A stretch of 64,000 nucleotides of DNA from Ramlibacter sp. (lineage in GTDB: Bacteria > Pseudomonadota > Gammaproteobacteria > Burkholderiales > Burkholderiaceae_C): NCBI RefSeq assembly GCF_028291745.1, contig NZ_JAQGNQ010000113.1, positions 1-64,000 of the forward strand. The letters are read 5' to 3'. This document shows positions 57,173-64,000 of this stretch, piece after piece. Position 1 is the first letter of the stretch. Each line of letters begins with the position of its first letter. A model generated the notes under the pieces. The model saw only the letters and a list, made by a program, of their open reading frames with translations, had not been told where the DNA came from and did not search any database. A program made the translations under genes and the position numbers.

Positions 57173-57679
57173 ATGTCCCTGACCCTCGAATCCCTCGCCC
57201 GCGATTGCCGCGAGGTGCTGACCGCGAACGACACGCCCGCCGGCCGTGACCAGGTGGCGGCGCTGATCGGCCGGGCGCTGCGCGATCCGGAATTCGTCCG
57301 CGGGCAGTTCGCAGGCGACGCGCCGGAACGCAAGGTCCTGTACGAGGACCCGACGCTCGGCTTCTGCATCCTGGCCCACGAATACCGCGGCGCCAAGGAA
57401 AGCGGTCCGCACGACCACGGTCCCTCGTGGGCGATCTACGGGCAGGCGGAAGGCGAGACGCTGATGAGCGACTTCGCAGTGGTGGAGGCCGCGGCGCCGG
57501 ACCGGCGCGGCAAGGTGCGCCGCGTGCGCAGCTACGCGCTGCAGCCCGGCGACGTGCACGTGTACAACGAGGGGGACTTGCATGCGCCGAGTCGGCTCGG
57601 CGCGACGCGGTTGATCCGGGTGGAGGGGATGAACATGGACAAGGTGAAGCGGCTGAAGTTCGAGGTGGTGGGGGACTGA
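57173..57679 (+). CDS. Cupin protein of the cysteine-dioxygenase-like group
   Basis: A 168-residue single-domain cupin. Motif 1 reads SGPHDHGPSWAIYGQAEGETLM (HxH with following Glu-like position), and motif 2 LQPGDVHVYNEGDLHAPSRLG carries the late His. This resembles the cysteine dioxygenase/PF05995-type fold with iron ligands, but the substrate is not fixed; similar proteins are annotated as hypothetical. It follows folB by 25 bases on the same strand and may be read with it. Confidence 0.75.
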   Translation: MSLTLESLARDCREVLTANDTPAGRDQVAALIGRALRDPEFVRGQFAGDAPERKVLYEDPTLGFCILAHEYRGAKESGPHDHGPSWAIYGQAEGETLMSDFAVVEAAAPDRRGKVRRVRSYALQPGDVHVYNEGDLHAPSRLGATRLIRVEGMNMDKVKRLKFEVVGD

Positions 57680-57693
57680 ACCACCCCCACCGG

Positions 57694-58551
57694 CTAGCCC
57701 ACCTTCCGCGTCGTCCCCGCCATCGGCCGTGACTGCGCCAGCTGCGGGTGCGTGACGTCGAGCGAACCGAACACCTGCTGCGGCGGCATCGTTTCCGGCA
57801 GCACGTAGATGATCGCGCCCAGCTTGGTGATCGTGGGCTTGAGGACGCTGTCGTAGAACTGCGGTGGCACGTTCACGCAGCCGTTGGAGATGCGGTGCGC
57901 GCTGGCGTCGGCGGAGGCGATTCGCTCGGCACGATGTTCCGCGGCCGAGACACTGGCCAGGCGGTGCATCGCCAGCGCCTGCTGGTAGTCGATCCAGAGG
58001 ACGTCCTCGCCATGCGTGTTCTTGCCGCGCATCGCAAGGAAGCGCCCGGCCGGGGTCGTCTTCTCGTTCTCCTTCAGTTGCGATAGCGCCTTGTCGCCCG
58101 AGCCGGGCATGGCCTTGTCGCCGATGGCCTTGCCCACGAGGACCGGCGTGCGGCTTTTCAGCTTGCCCTGCGGGTCGAAGACATAGAGCTGCGCCTGCTT
58201 CTTGTCGATCAGCACGAAGGCGCGCTTGCCGTTGTTGTGCGTGACCGAGACCCAGTTGGCGACCTGCACGACGTCCTGCGGCGCGGCCTGCTTGCCGAAG
58301 TCCGCGGGCGCGCCAGGCTTGAGCGCCACCGGCTGCGCGGCGGCCACGGCCTTCGTTGCCGGCTTGCCGCCCTTCTTCTCGGCGTGCGCGACCTGCGGCG
58401 CTGGCTTCGAGGTGACGGTCTTCCCCGCCTTGTCGGTGTGCTCGGTGCTGGCGCCCGGATGCGCCGGGACCGCGGCAAAGGCAGGAGCGATCAGGACGGC
58501 TGCGGCGAAGGCCATCGCGCCTCGCAGCGACGAAATTTTCATCTGGTTCAT
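57694..58551 (-). CDS. L,D-transpeptidase (YkuD family)
   Basis: A 285-residue exported L,D-transpeptidase. A signal peptide (LRGAMAFAAAVLIAPAFA) is followed by a Lys/Ala/Pro-rich stretch (about 25-80) and then the YkuD domain: RAFVLIDKKQAQLYVFDPQGKL, DYQQALAMHRLASV and the catalytic HRISNGCVNVPPQFYD with the nucleophile Cys. It cross-links peptidoglycan or attaches lipoproteins. Start ATG 58551 is used; ATG 58542 is also possible. It is convergent with the cupin gene and divergent from ttcA by 186 bases. Confidence 0.9.
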   Translation of the reverse strand: MNQMKISSLRGAMAFAAAVLIAPAFAAVPAHPGASTEHTDKAGKTVTSKPAPQVAHAEKKGGKPATKAVAAAQPVALKPGAPADFGKQAAPQDVVQVANWVSVTHNNGKRAFVLIDKKQAQLYVFDPQGKLKSRTPVLVGKAIGDKAMPGSGDKALSQLKENEKTTPAGRFLAMRGKNTHGEDVLWIDYQQALAMHRLASVSAAEHRAERIASADASAHRISNGCVNVPPQFYDSVLKPTITKLGAIIYVLPETMPPQQVFGSLDVTHPQLAQSRPMAGTTRKVG

Positions 58552-58737
58552 GGATGCTGAGCCCATCGACGTCGCCGTCGATGGCGCTGTGAATTGCTGA
58601 CGGACTCCACCGTAAGGCTGCCCGGCCGGGCAGCAGGTGAGCCGATGCGGGCTTTGCCTGTAGGACCGCCGCAACCGGGGAGTCGGAGGGCGCAATTCAG
58701 GCCATCCGTAGGCGCCGCGCAATGCGAAAATGGCTGA

Positions 58738-59658
58738 ATGAGTGCCGTCTGGATCCAGCCCGACCCCGCCCCGCAGGAGGCGGACCGCCGCATCGAGCGC
58801 GAGAACCACAAGCTCGACAAGCGCCTGTGCCGCCTGGTGGGCCAGGCGATCGGCGACTACAACATGATCGAGGCCGGCGACAAGGTGATGGTCTGCCTCT
58901 CGGGCGGCAAGGACAGCTACGCGCTGCTGGACGTGCTGCTCAAGCTGCAGCGGCGTGCGCCGATCGACTTCGAGCTGGTGGCGGTCAACCTCGACCAGAA
59001 GCAGCCCGGCTTCCCCGGCCACGTGCTGCCCGAGTACCTGAAGGCACTCGGCGTGCCCTTCCACATCGAGGAGCAGGACACCTACTCGATCGTCAAGGAC
59101 AAGATCCCCGAGGGCAAGACGATGTGCAGCCTGTGCAGCCGGCTGCGCCGCGGCATCCTGTACCGCGTGGCCGACGAACTGGGTGCCACCAAGATAGCGC
59201 TCGGCCACCACCGCGACGACTTGCTGCAGACGCTGTTCCTCAACATGTTCTTCGGCGGCAAGCTCAAGGGCATGCCGCCGAAGCTGGTGTCCGACGACGG
59301 TCGCCACATCGTGATCCGGCCGCTTGCGTATGTGCACGAGAAGGATCTGGTGCGCTGGGCCGAGGTGCAGGCTTTCCCGCTGATTCCGTGCACGCTGTGC
59401 GGCAGCCAGGAGAACCTGCAGCGCAAGCAGGTGGGCGCCATGCTGCAGGACTGGGAGAAGCGCTTTCCCGGCCGCCTGGACAACATGCTGCACGCCCTGC
59501 AGAACGTCGTGCCGTCCCACCTGGCCGACGGAACGCTCTACGATTTCAGGAATCTGACTGCCACCGGCGTGGCCAGCGAACAAGGCGACAAGGCCTTCGA
59601 CCCCGAGGAGTTTCCGCTCCCCGGCGCGCTGCGCGCCTTGCAGGTGATCAAGCTCTGA
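58738..59658 (+). CDS. ttcA: tRNA 2-thiocytidine(32) biosynthesis protein TtcA
   Basis: A 306-residue ATP-dependent tRNA thiolase that modifies C32. The PP-loop is CLSGGKDSY (about residue 54), and the [Fe-S] ligands are the pairs in MCSLCSRLR (about 125) and PCTLCGSQ (about 222). The block [19 protein letters not shown] is typical. Length and motifs agree with E. coli TtcA (311). It stands alone, with a DUF4136 lipoprotein after it. Confidence 0.96.
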   Translation: MSAVWIQPDPAPQEADRRIERENHKLDKRLCRLVGQAIGDYNMIEAGDKVMVCLSGGKDSYALLDVLLKLQRRAPIDFELVAVNLDQKQPGFPGHVLPEYLKALGVPFHIEEQDTYSIVKDKIPEGKTMCSLCSRLRRGILYRVADELGATKIALGHHRDDLLQTLFLNMFFGGKLKGMPPKLVSDDGRHIVIRPLAYVHEKDLVRWAEVQAFPLIPCTLCGSQENLQRKQVGAMLQDWEKRFPGRLDNMLHALQNVVPSHLADGTLYDFRNLTATGVASEQGDKAFDPEEFPLPGALRALQVIKL

Positions 59659-59685
59659 GGCGCGGCGCGCCTCACCGGGAGGTGC

Positions 59686-60294
59686 ATGATGCGATCCGCG
59701 CGTTTCGTCCTGGTGGTTGCGGCTGCAACCATCGTCCTGTCCGGCTGCGCTTCGACGTACACGCTGGACAACCAGGTCCAGTCCTTTTCGCAGCTGTCGT
59801 CGGTGCCGGCGCAGGCGAGCTACCGCTTCGAGCGCTCGCTGTCGCAGCAGGCCGACCCGGCGCAGCAGGCGCTGGAGAACCTGGCCGACCCGTCCCTGTT
59901 CCGCGCCGGCTTCCGCCGCGACGATGCAGCGCCGCGCTACGGCGTACAGGTGTCGGCCCGCACGGTGCGCAGTCTCTCGCCTTATGGCGACCCCTGGGGC
60001 CCGTGGGGCTGGGGCGGCGGCTGGGGCGTGGGCTTCCACCAACGGCACTTCGGCGCGGCGTTCGGCAGCCCCTGGCCTGGCGGCGATCCCTACTGGTTCC
60101 ACCGCGAGGTGAGCGTCCTGGTGCGCGAGCTGGCGAGCAACAAGGTGGTGTACGAGACGCACGCGGTCAACGAGGGCCCATGGCTCGACAACCGCAGCGT
60201 GCTGCCCGCGATGTTCGACGCGGCCATGCAGGGCTTTCCCACGCCGCCGGCCGGTCCGCGCCGGGTCGATATCCAGGTCGGACGCAGCTCCTGA
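59686..60294 (+). CDS. DUF4136 family lipoprotein
   Basis: A 202-residue lipoprotein. The lipobox is LSGC (Cys about residue 20). The mature start CASTYTLDNQVQSFSQL and the DUF4136-like middle (RYGVQVSARTVRSL) are followed by a Gly/Trp-rich run, GDPWGPWGWGGGWGVGF, and a strand-rich end. Such proteins sit on the outer membrane; function unknown. It follows ttcA by 27 bases on the same strand. Confidence 0.82.
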   Translation: MMRSARFVLVVAAATIVLSGCASTYTLDNQVQSFSQLSSVPAQASYRFERSLSQQADPAQQALENLADPSLFRAGFRRDDAAPRYGVQVSARTVRSLSPYGDPWGPWGWGGGWGVGFHQRHFGAAFGSPWPGGDPYWFHREVSVLVRELASNKVVYETHAVNEGPWLDNRSVLPAMFDAAMQGFPTPPAGPRRVDIQVGRSS

Positions 60295-60351
60295 GGATTT
60301 CGAACGAATGAAGGGTTGGTTTCCGGCCGCCGCTTCATACAATGCGGCGAT

Positions 60352-60996
60352 ATGGAAGCCACTCGCATCATTGCCGTGCGGCATGGCGAAACGTCCTGGA
60401 ACGTCGATGCACGCATCCAGGGACAGCTCGACATCCAGCTGAACGACACCGGGCGGTGGCAAGCCCGCTGCGTGGGCCAGGCGCTGGGCGCCGAGCCCCT
60501 TGCCGCCGTCTACTCCAGCGACCTCGGGCGCGCGCACGAAACCGCGCGTGCCATCGGCGAGTCCGCGGGCATCCCGGTGGTGGCGCACACCGGCCTGCGC
60601 GAGCGCCGCTTCGGCCGCTTCGAAGGCAAGACCTTCGAGGAGATCGCGCAGAACTGGCCGGACCACGCCCTGAACTGGAAGAAGCGCATCCCCGAGTGGG
60701 AGCCGCCCGACGGCGGCGAGTCGCTGCTGACCCTGCGCGAGCGCGTCTCGCGCACGGTGGGCGACATGGCCGCGCGCCACTGTGGCCACCAGATCGCCAT
60801 CGTCGCCCATGGTGGCGTGCTCGATGCGCTGTACCGCATCGCTACCGGGCAGGCAGTGAATTCGCCGCGCACCTGGCAGCTTCCCAACGGCGCCATCAAC
60901 CGGTTGCTGTGGACGCCCGAGGGCTTCACGCTGGTGGGCTGGTCGGACACGCAGCACCTGGAACATGCTTCACACGACGAAAACACCTCTTTCTGA
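60352..60996 (+). CDS. Histidine phosphatase family protein (GpmB-like)
   Basis: A 214-residue phosphatase of the phosphoglycerate mutase-like branch. The active-site RHG is in IIAVRHGETSWNVDARIQGQ (residues 5-24), a Glu-rich loop ERRFGRFEGKTFEEI follows, and the second His is in IVAHGGVLDALYR. Members remove phosphate from phosphoglycolate, sugar or nucleoside phosphates. The ATG at 60352 is used; an upstream frame lacks likeness. Its 3' end overlaps the following DSD1 gene by 32 bases. Confidence 0.9.
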   Translation: MEATRIIAVRHGETSWNVDARIQGQLDIQLNDTGRWQARCVGQALGAEPLAAVYSSDLGRAHETARAIGESAGIPVVAHTGLRERRFGRFEGKTFEEIAQNWPDHALNWKKRIPEWEPPDGGESLLTLRERVSRTVGDMAARHCGHQIAIVAHGGVLDALYRIATGQAVNSPRTWQLPNGAINRLLWTPEGFTLVGWSDTQHLEHASHDENTSF

Positions 60997-62158
60997 GGAC
61001 CTCAAGCGGCTGGTCGGGCAACCGGTCGCCGCCATCGACACCCCCGCCCTCGTGGTCGACCTCGACGCCATGCAGCGCAACCTCAGCCGCATGGCGGAGT
61101 TCGCGCGCAAGCACGACATCCGCTGGCGGCCGCACGCCAAGATGCACAAGAGCTCTGCGATCGCCAAGCTGCAGATGCAGGCGGGCGCCGTGGGCGTGTG
61201 CGTGCAGAAGACCAGCGAGGCCGAGGCCATGGTGGCCGGCGGCGTGCACGACGTCTACATCAGCAACGAGGTGATCGCGCCGGCCAAGCTGGCGCGGGTG
61301 GCGGAACTCGCGCACCAGGTCGCGGCGGAGCGTGGCCAGCTCGCGATCGCGGTGGACAGCCTCGAAGGCATTCGCCGCCTGGCCAACGCGATGAACGACC
61401 GTCGCCGCAACGGGCAGGGCGCGATCATCGACGTGTTCATCGAGATCGATATCGGCCAGGGCCGCTGCGGCATCGCGCCCGGGCGGATGGCGGTGGACCT
61501 GGCGCACGAGATCCGCAAGCACCCGGCCTTGCGCTTCGCCGGACTGCAGGCGTACCACGGCAAGGCGCAGCACCTGCGCAGGCCGCAGGCGCGCCGCGAC
61601 ACGATTGCCAACGTGGTGCAGGACGTGCAGTTCACCCGCAAGCTGCTGGAAAATGAAGGACTGCACGTGGCGCTGGTCACCGGGGCCGGCACCGGCACCC
61701 TCGTGTTCGAGGCGGCCAGCGGCGTCTACGGCGAGCTGCAGGCGGGCTCCTTCCTGTTCATGGACGCCGACTACGCCGCGAACGAGCGCGATCCGGCGCA
61801 GCCGCAGTTCGAGCACGCGCTGTTCGTCAAGTCGCAGGTCATGAGCTCCGGCCTGCTGCATGCGGTGTGCGATGCCGGCCACAAGAGCCATGCCATCGAC
61901 TCGGGCCTGCCCACGGTGCTGACGCTGGAGCCCACCGGCCCGCTCGACTACCTCAATGGCGGCGACGAGCACGGCCTCCTCAAGCCCGCAGACGGCAACC
62001 AACGCGTTCCGCACCTCGACGAAACCATCTGGCTGATCCCCGGCCACTGCGATCCCACCGTCAACCTGCACAACCACCTGGTCGGGGTTGTCGGTGGCCT
62101 GGAGCACGGCAAGGTCGACAAGATCATCCGGGTTGATGCGAGAGGCGCGCTGACCTGA
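60965..62158 (+). CDS. DSD1-family PLP enzyme (D-threonine aldolase / D-serine dehydratase-like)
   Basis: A 397-residue fold-type III PLP enzyme. The N-domain is an alanine-racemase-like barrel with the PLP lysine in WRPHAKMHKSSAIAKL (about residue 59), and the C-terminal metal site is IPGHCDPTVNLHNH (His and Cys ligands for zinc). That pattern is shared by D-threonine aldolase and eukaryotic-type D-serine dehydratase. It releases glycine and aldehyde or pyruvate and ammonia. It overlaps the phosphatase gene by 32 bases, which implies coupling. Confidence 0.9.
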   Translation: MLHTTKTPLSEDLKRLVGQPVAAIDTPALVVDLDAMQRNLSRMAEFARKHDIRWRPHAKMHKSSAIAKLQMQAGAVGVCVQKTSEAEAMVAGGVHDVYISNEVIAPAKLARVAELAHQVAAERGQLAIAVDSLEGIRRLANAMNDRRRNGQGAIIDVFIEIDIGQGRCGIAPGRMAVDLAHEIRKHPALRFAGLQAYHGKAQHLRRPQARRDTIANVVQDVQFTRKLLENEGLHVALVTGAGTGTLVFEAASGVYGELQAGSFLFMDADYAANERDPAQPQFEHALFVKSQVMSSGLLHAVCDAGHKSHAIDSGLPTVLTLEPTGPLDYLNGGDEHGLLKPADGNQRVPHLDETIWLIPGHCDPTVNLHNHLVGVVGGLEHGKVDKIIRVDARGALT

Positions 62159-62177
62159 TCTTCCGCAGAATCGGGGC

Positions 62178-63314
62178 ATGCAGCTGTCACCTAGTCAGGT
62201 GATCGTCCTCGCGACTCCCGTCTTTCTGCTGCTGATCGCGATCGAGTACGCGTACGGCCGCTGGCGCGGACGCGACACCTATCGCCTGAACGACGCGATC
62301 AACAGTATCTCGCTGGGGATGTTGAGCCAGATCTCGGGCGTGCTCACCGGCCTGTTCCGCATCGGCCTCTACGCCGCGGCGTTCGAGCACGCGGCGCTCT
62401 GGCGCGACGAGGCCTTCTGGACCTCGCCGGCCGGCTGGTTGCTGGCGCTGGTGGCCTACGACTTCTGCTACTACTGGCTGCATCGCGCCGGCCACGAGGT
62501 CGCCGTGTTCTGGGCGGCGCACGTCGTGCACCACCAGAGCCAGGACTACAACTTCTCCACGGCCTTGCGCCAGACCAGTTCCGGCGCGCTGCTCGGATGG
62601 ATCTTCTACCTGCCGCTGGCGGTGGCCGGCGTGCCGCCGCTGGTATTCGGCGTCGTGGCGCTGATCGACCTGCTGTACCAGTACTGGGTGCACACCGAGC
62701 ACGTGGGCAGGCTCGGCTGGTTCGACCGCTGGTTCTGCTCGCCTTCCAATCACCGCGTGCACCATGCCGTGAACGACGCCTATCTCGATCGCAACTACGG
62801 CGGCATCCTGATCGTGTGGGACCGCCTCTTCGGCAGCTTCCGCGAGGAGGCCGAGCCCTGCGTCTATGGCACGCGCGCGCCCCTGCATAGCTGGGATCCG
62901 CTGTGGGCCAACCTCGAGGTCTATGCGGTGCTGGCCCGCGACAGCTGGCACGCGCGCTCCTGGGCCGACAAGTTGCGGGTGTGGGTCAAGCCCCCGGGCT
63001 GGCGGCCGGCCGACGTGGCGCGCCGCTTTCCGAAGACCGCGTTCTCGCTGGCGCAGGTGCAGCGCTACCACCCTCCCATGGCGCGGGGCATGGCCTGGTT
63101 TGCCGCGATCCAGTTCGCGCTGGTGCTGGCCGGCGTCGCGCTTTTCCTCTGGCATGCCGACCAGGCGCCGCTTTCGCAATCAGGGGTGTGGCTCGCGGTG
63201 CTGACCGCCTCGCTGTGGGCCATCGGTGCGGCGATGCAGGGACGCCTCACCGTCCTCGAAGTGCTGCTGGTGGAAGTCGCCGCGCTGGCGACCGCGATCG
63301 CGGCAACGGGCTGA
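62178..63314 (+). CDS. Sterol desaturase / fatty-acid hydroxylase family protein
   Basis: A 378-residue membrane di-iron protein. Membrane helices fill residues 8-25 and 40-100, and the three His clusters are YYWLHRAGHEVAVFW (HxxxH), HVVHHQSQ (HxxHH) and SNHRVHHAVND (HxxHH), the pattern of the family. A C-terminal set of helices (about 300-375) follows. It probably hydroxylates or desaturates a lipid. It is 19 bases after the DSD1 gene. Confidence 0.9.
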   Translation: MQLSPSQVIVLATPVFLLLIAIEYAYGRWRGRDTYRLNDAINSISLGMLSQISGVLTGLFRIGLYAAAFEHAALWRDEAFWTSPAGWLLALVAYDFCYYWLHRAGHEVAVFWAAHVVHHQSQDYNFSTALRQTSSGALLGWIFYLPLAVAGVPPLVFGVVALIDLLYQYWVHTEHVGRLGWFDRWFCSPSNHRVHHAVNDAYLDRNYGGILIVWDRLFGSFREEAEPCVYGTRAPLHSWDPLWANLEVYAVLARDSWHARSWADKLRVWVKPPGWRPADVARRFPKTAFSLAQVQRYHPPMARGMAWFAAIQFALVLAGVALFLWHADQAPLSQSGVWLAVLTASLWAIGAAMQGRLTVLEVLLVEVAALATAIAATG

Positions 63315-63484
63315 ATCGAGCCGCACCGCGTGCTCAAGCCGCTGGGCCTGCTGCTCGCGATGGGGTCGCGCACGTCATGCCAGGGCACCGAGCGACCGTT
63401 CAAGTGATAGCCGCAGATGCCGCGCGGCCCGATCCGCACGATCCAGGCGCCGGTGAACAGGGGCTTCCCCGGGGCCCCCGCTGC
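63315..63484. other. Gap after sterol-desaturase gene with a coding-like fragment
   Basis: On the minus strand, in frame with ruvB but beyond its stop, about 40 codons read as KPLFTGAWIVRIGPRG then ICGYHLNGRSVPWHDVRDP. The composition is protein-like, with no recognised family and no clear start. It may be a short gene, a remnant, or chance. The rest of the gap shows nothing. Confidence 0.35.
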
Positions 63485-64000
63485 TCACTCAGCGAACAAG
63501 CCGCCCTCCGGCCGCGGCGCGGCCACGCCCAGGTGCCGGTACGCCGCCATCGTCGCCACGCGGCCCCGCGGTGTGCGCTGCAGATACCCTTGCTGGATCA
63601 GGTAAGGCTCGATCACGTCCTCGATCGTGTCGCGCTCCTCGCCGATCGATGCCGCCACGTTGTCCAGACCGACCGGGCCGCCGTCGAAGCGATGGATCAC
63701 CGCTTCCAGCAGCTTGCGGTCCATGATGTCCAGGCCCAGCGGATCGACGTCGAGCATGATCAGTGCCTTCTGCGCAATGTCGCAGTCGATGCGGCCGGTG
63801 CCCTTGACGTCGGCGTAGTCGCGCACGCGCCGCAGCAGGCGGTTGGCGATGCGGGGCGTGCCGCGCGAGCGGCGCGCGATTTCGGAGGCGCCCTCATCGT
63901 CGATCGGCGCCTGCAGCAGGCCGGCGCTGCGATGCACGATGCGCGTGAGTTCCTCCGCCGTATAGAACTCCAGCCGCGCGACGATGCCGAAGCGATCGCG
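63485..64000 (-). CDS. ruvB: Holliday junction helicase RuvB, C-terminal part
   Basis: The frame runs off the window edge; 171 residues are visible. They match RuvB from the end of the AAA+ core through the winged helix: [67 protein letters not shown] and [23 protein letters not shown]. RuvB is the hexameric motor that drives branch migration with RuvA. It is on the minus strand; its start lies beyond the window. Confidence 0.95.
   Translation of the reverse strand, partial: RDRFGIVARLEFYTAEELTRIVHRSAGLLQAPIDDEGASEIARRSRGTPRIANRLLRRVRDYADVKGTGRIDCDIAQKALIMLDVDPLGLDIMDRKLLEAVIHRFDGGPVGLDNVAASIGEERDTIEDVIEPYLIQQGYLQRTPRGRVATMAAYRHLGVAAPRPEGGLFAE

Noticed and set aside
57694-60966. A minus-strand frame of over 1000 codons
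   Set aside because: Only the L,D-transpeptidase end has family likeness. The rest is antisense to ttcA, the lipoprotein and the phosphatase.

Overview
The window is high-GC DNA without tRNA or rRNA genes, phage genes, transposases or CRISPR arrays. Gene content points to a betaproteobacterium of the order Burkholderiales, probably Comamonadaceae-like (Variovorax, Ramlibacter and relatives). The pointers are four Bug/TctC-type solute receptors, a LysR gene divergent from a DUF2917 gene, a DUF6279 lipoprotein, an iaaA-gsiABCD operon, and several families of dispersed palindromic repeats. The assignment rests on protein resemblance and gene order, not on a phylogeny.

Layout. 1-1.3 kb: the 3' part of a multicopper oxidase with a clear terminator. 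1.4-7.7 kb (minus): isoaspartyl peptidase plus a dipeptide/glutathione ABC importer in the order iaaA-gsiA-gsiB-gsiC-gsiD. 7.8-12.7 kb (minus): a branched-chain amino acid type ABC importer in which the permease LivM and the ATPase LivG are one protein. 12.9-14.2 kb: an ArsB-like anion permease. 14.3-21.7 kb: a probable di/tricarboxylate catabolic island with an isocitrate/isopropylmalate dehydrogenase-like enzyme, a GntR regulator with two DNA-binding-like domains, an AcnA-type aconitase, two Bug receptors and a DUF1330 protein. 21.7-29.8 kb (minus): a DHA2-type MFS pump and a CusCBA-type heavy-metal RND efflux system with a CusF domain fused to the adaptor and a small Cys/His/Met-containing exported protein upstream.

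29.9-32.1 kb: a LysR regulator divergent from an exported epoxide-hydrolase-like protein, followed by a cytochrome b561-type remnant. 32.1-39.2 kb (minus): a seven-gene catabolic operon (two CMD-family proteins, two SMP-30 lactonases, two Bug receptors, a double cupin) behind a GntR/UTRA regulator, with paired palindromic operator candidates in its promoter. 39.4-40.5 kb: a Gfo/Idh/MocA oxidoreductase behind a perfect 16-bp palindrome.

40.5-64 kb is mostly housekeeping: glmS and glmU (UDP-GlcNAc synthesis) around an Lrp regulator, a DUF6279 lipoprotein with an MFS transporter, LysR/DUF2917, 5-formyl-THF cyclo-ligase, a soluble lytic transglycosylase, a GST, cca, a ROK kinase, MidA-like methyltransferase, FolM-like and FolB pterin enzymes, an L,D-transpeptidase, ttcA, a DUF4136 lipoprotein, a histidine phosphatase, a DSD1-type PLP enzyme, a sterol-desaturase-family protein and the 3' part of ruvB. 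Intergenic gaps here carry at least three kinds of structured repeats. The least explained parts are the 32-39 kb operon with its operators and the 14-22 kb carboxylate island. No intergenic stretch exceeds about 300 bases.
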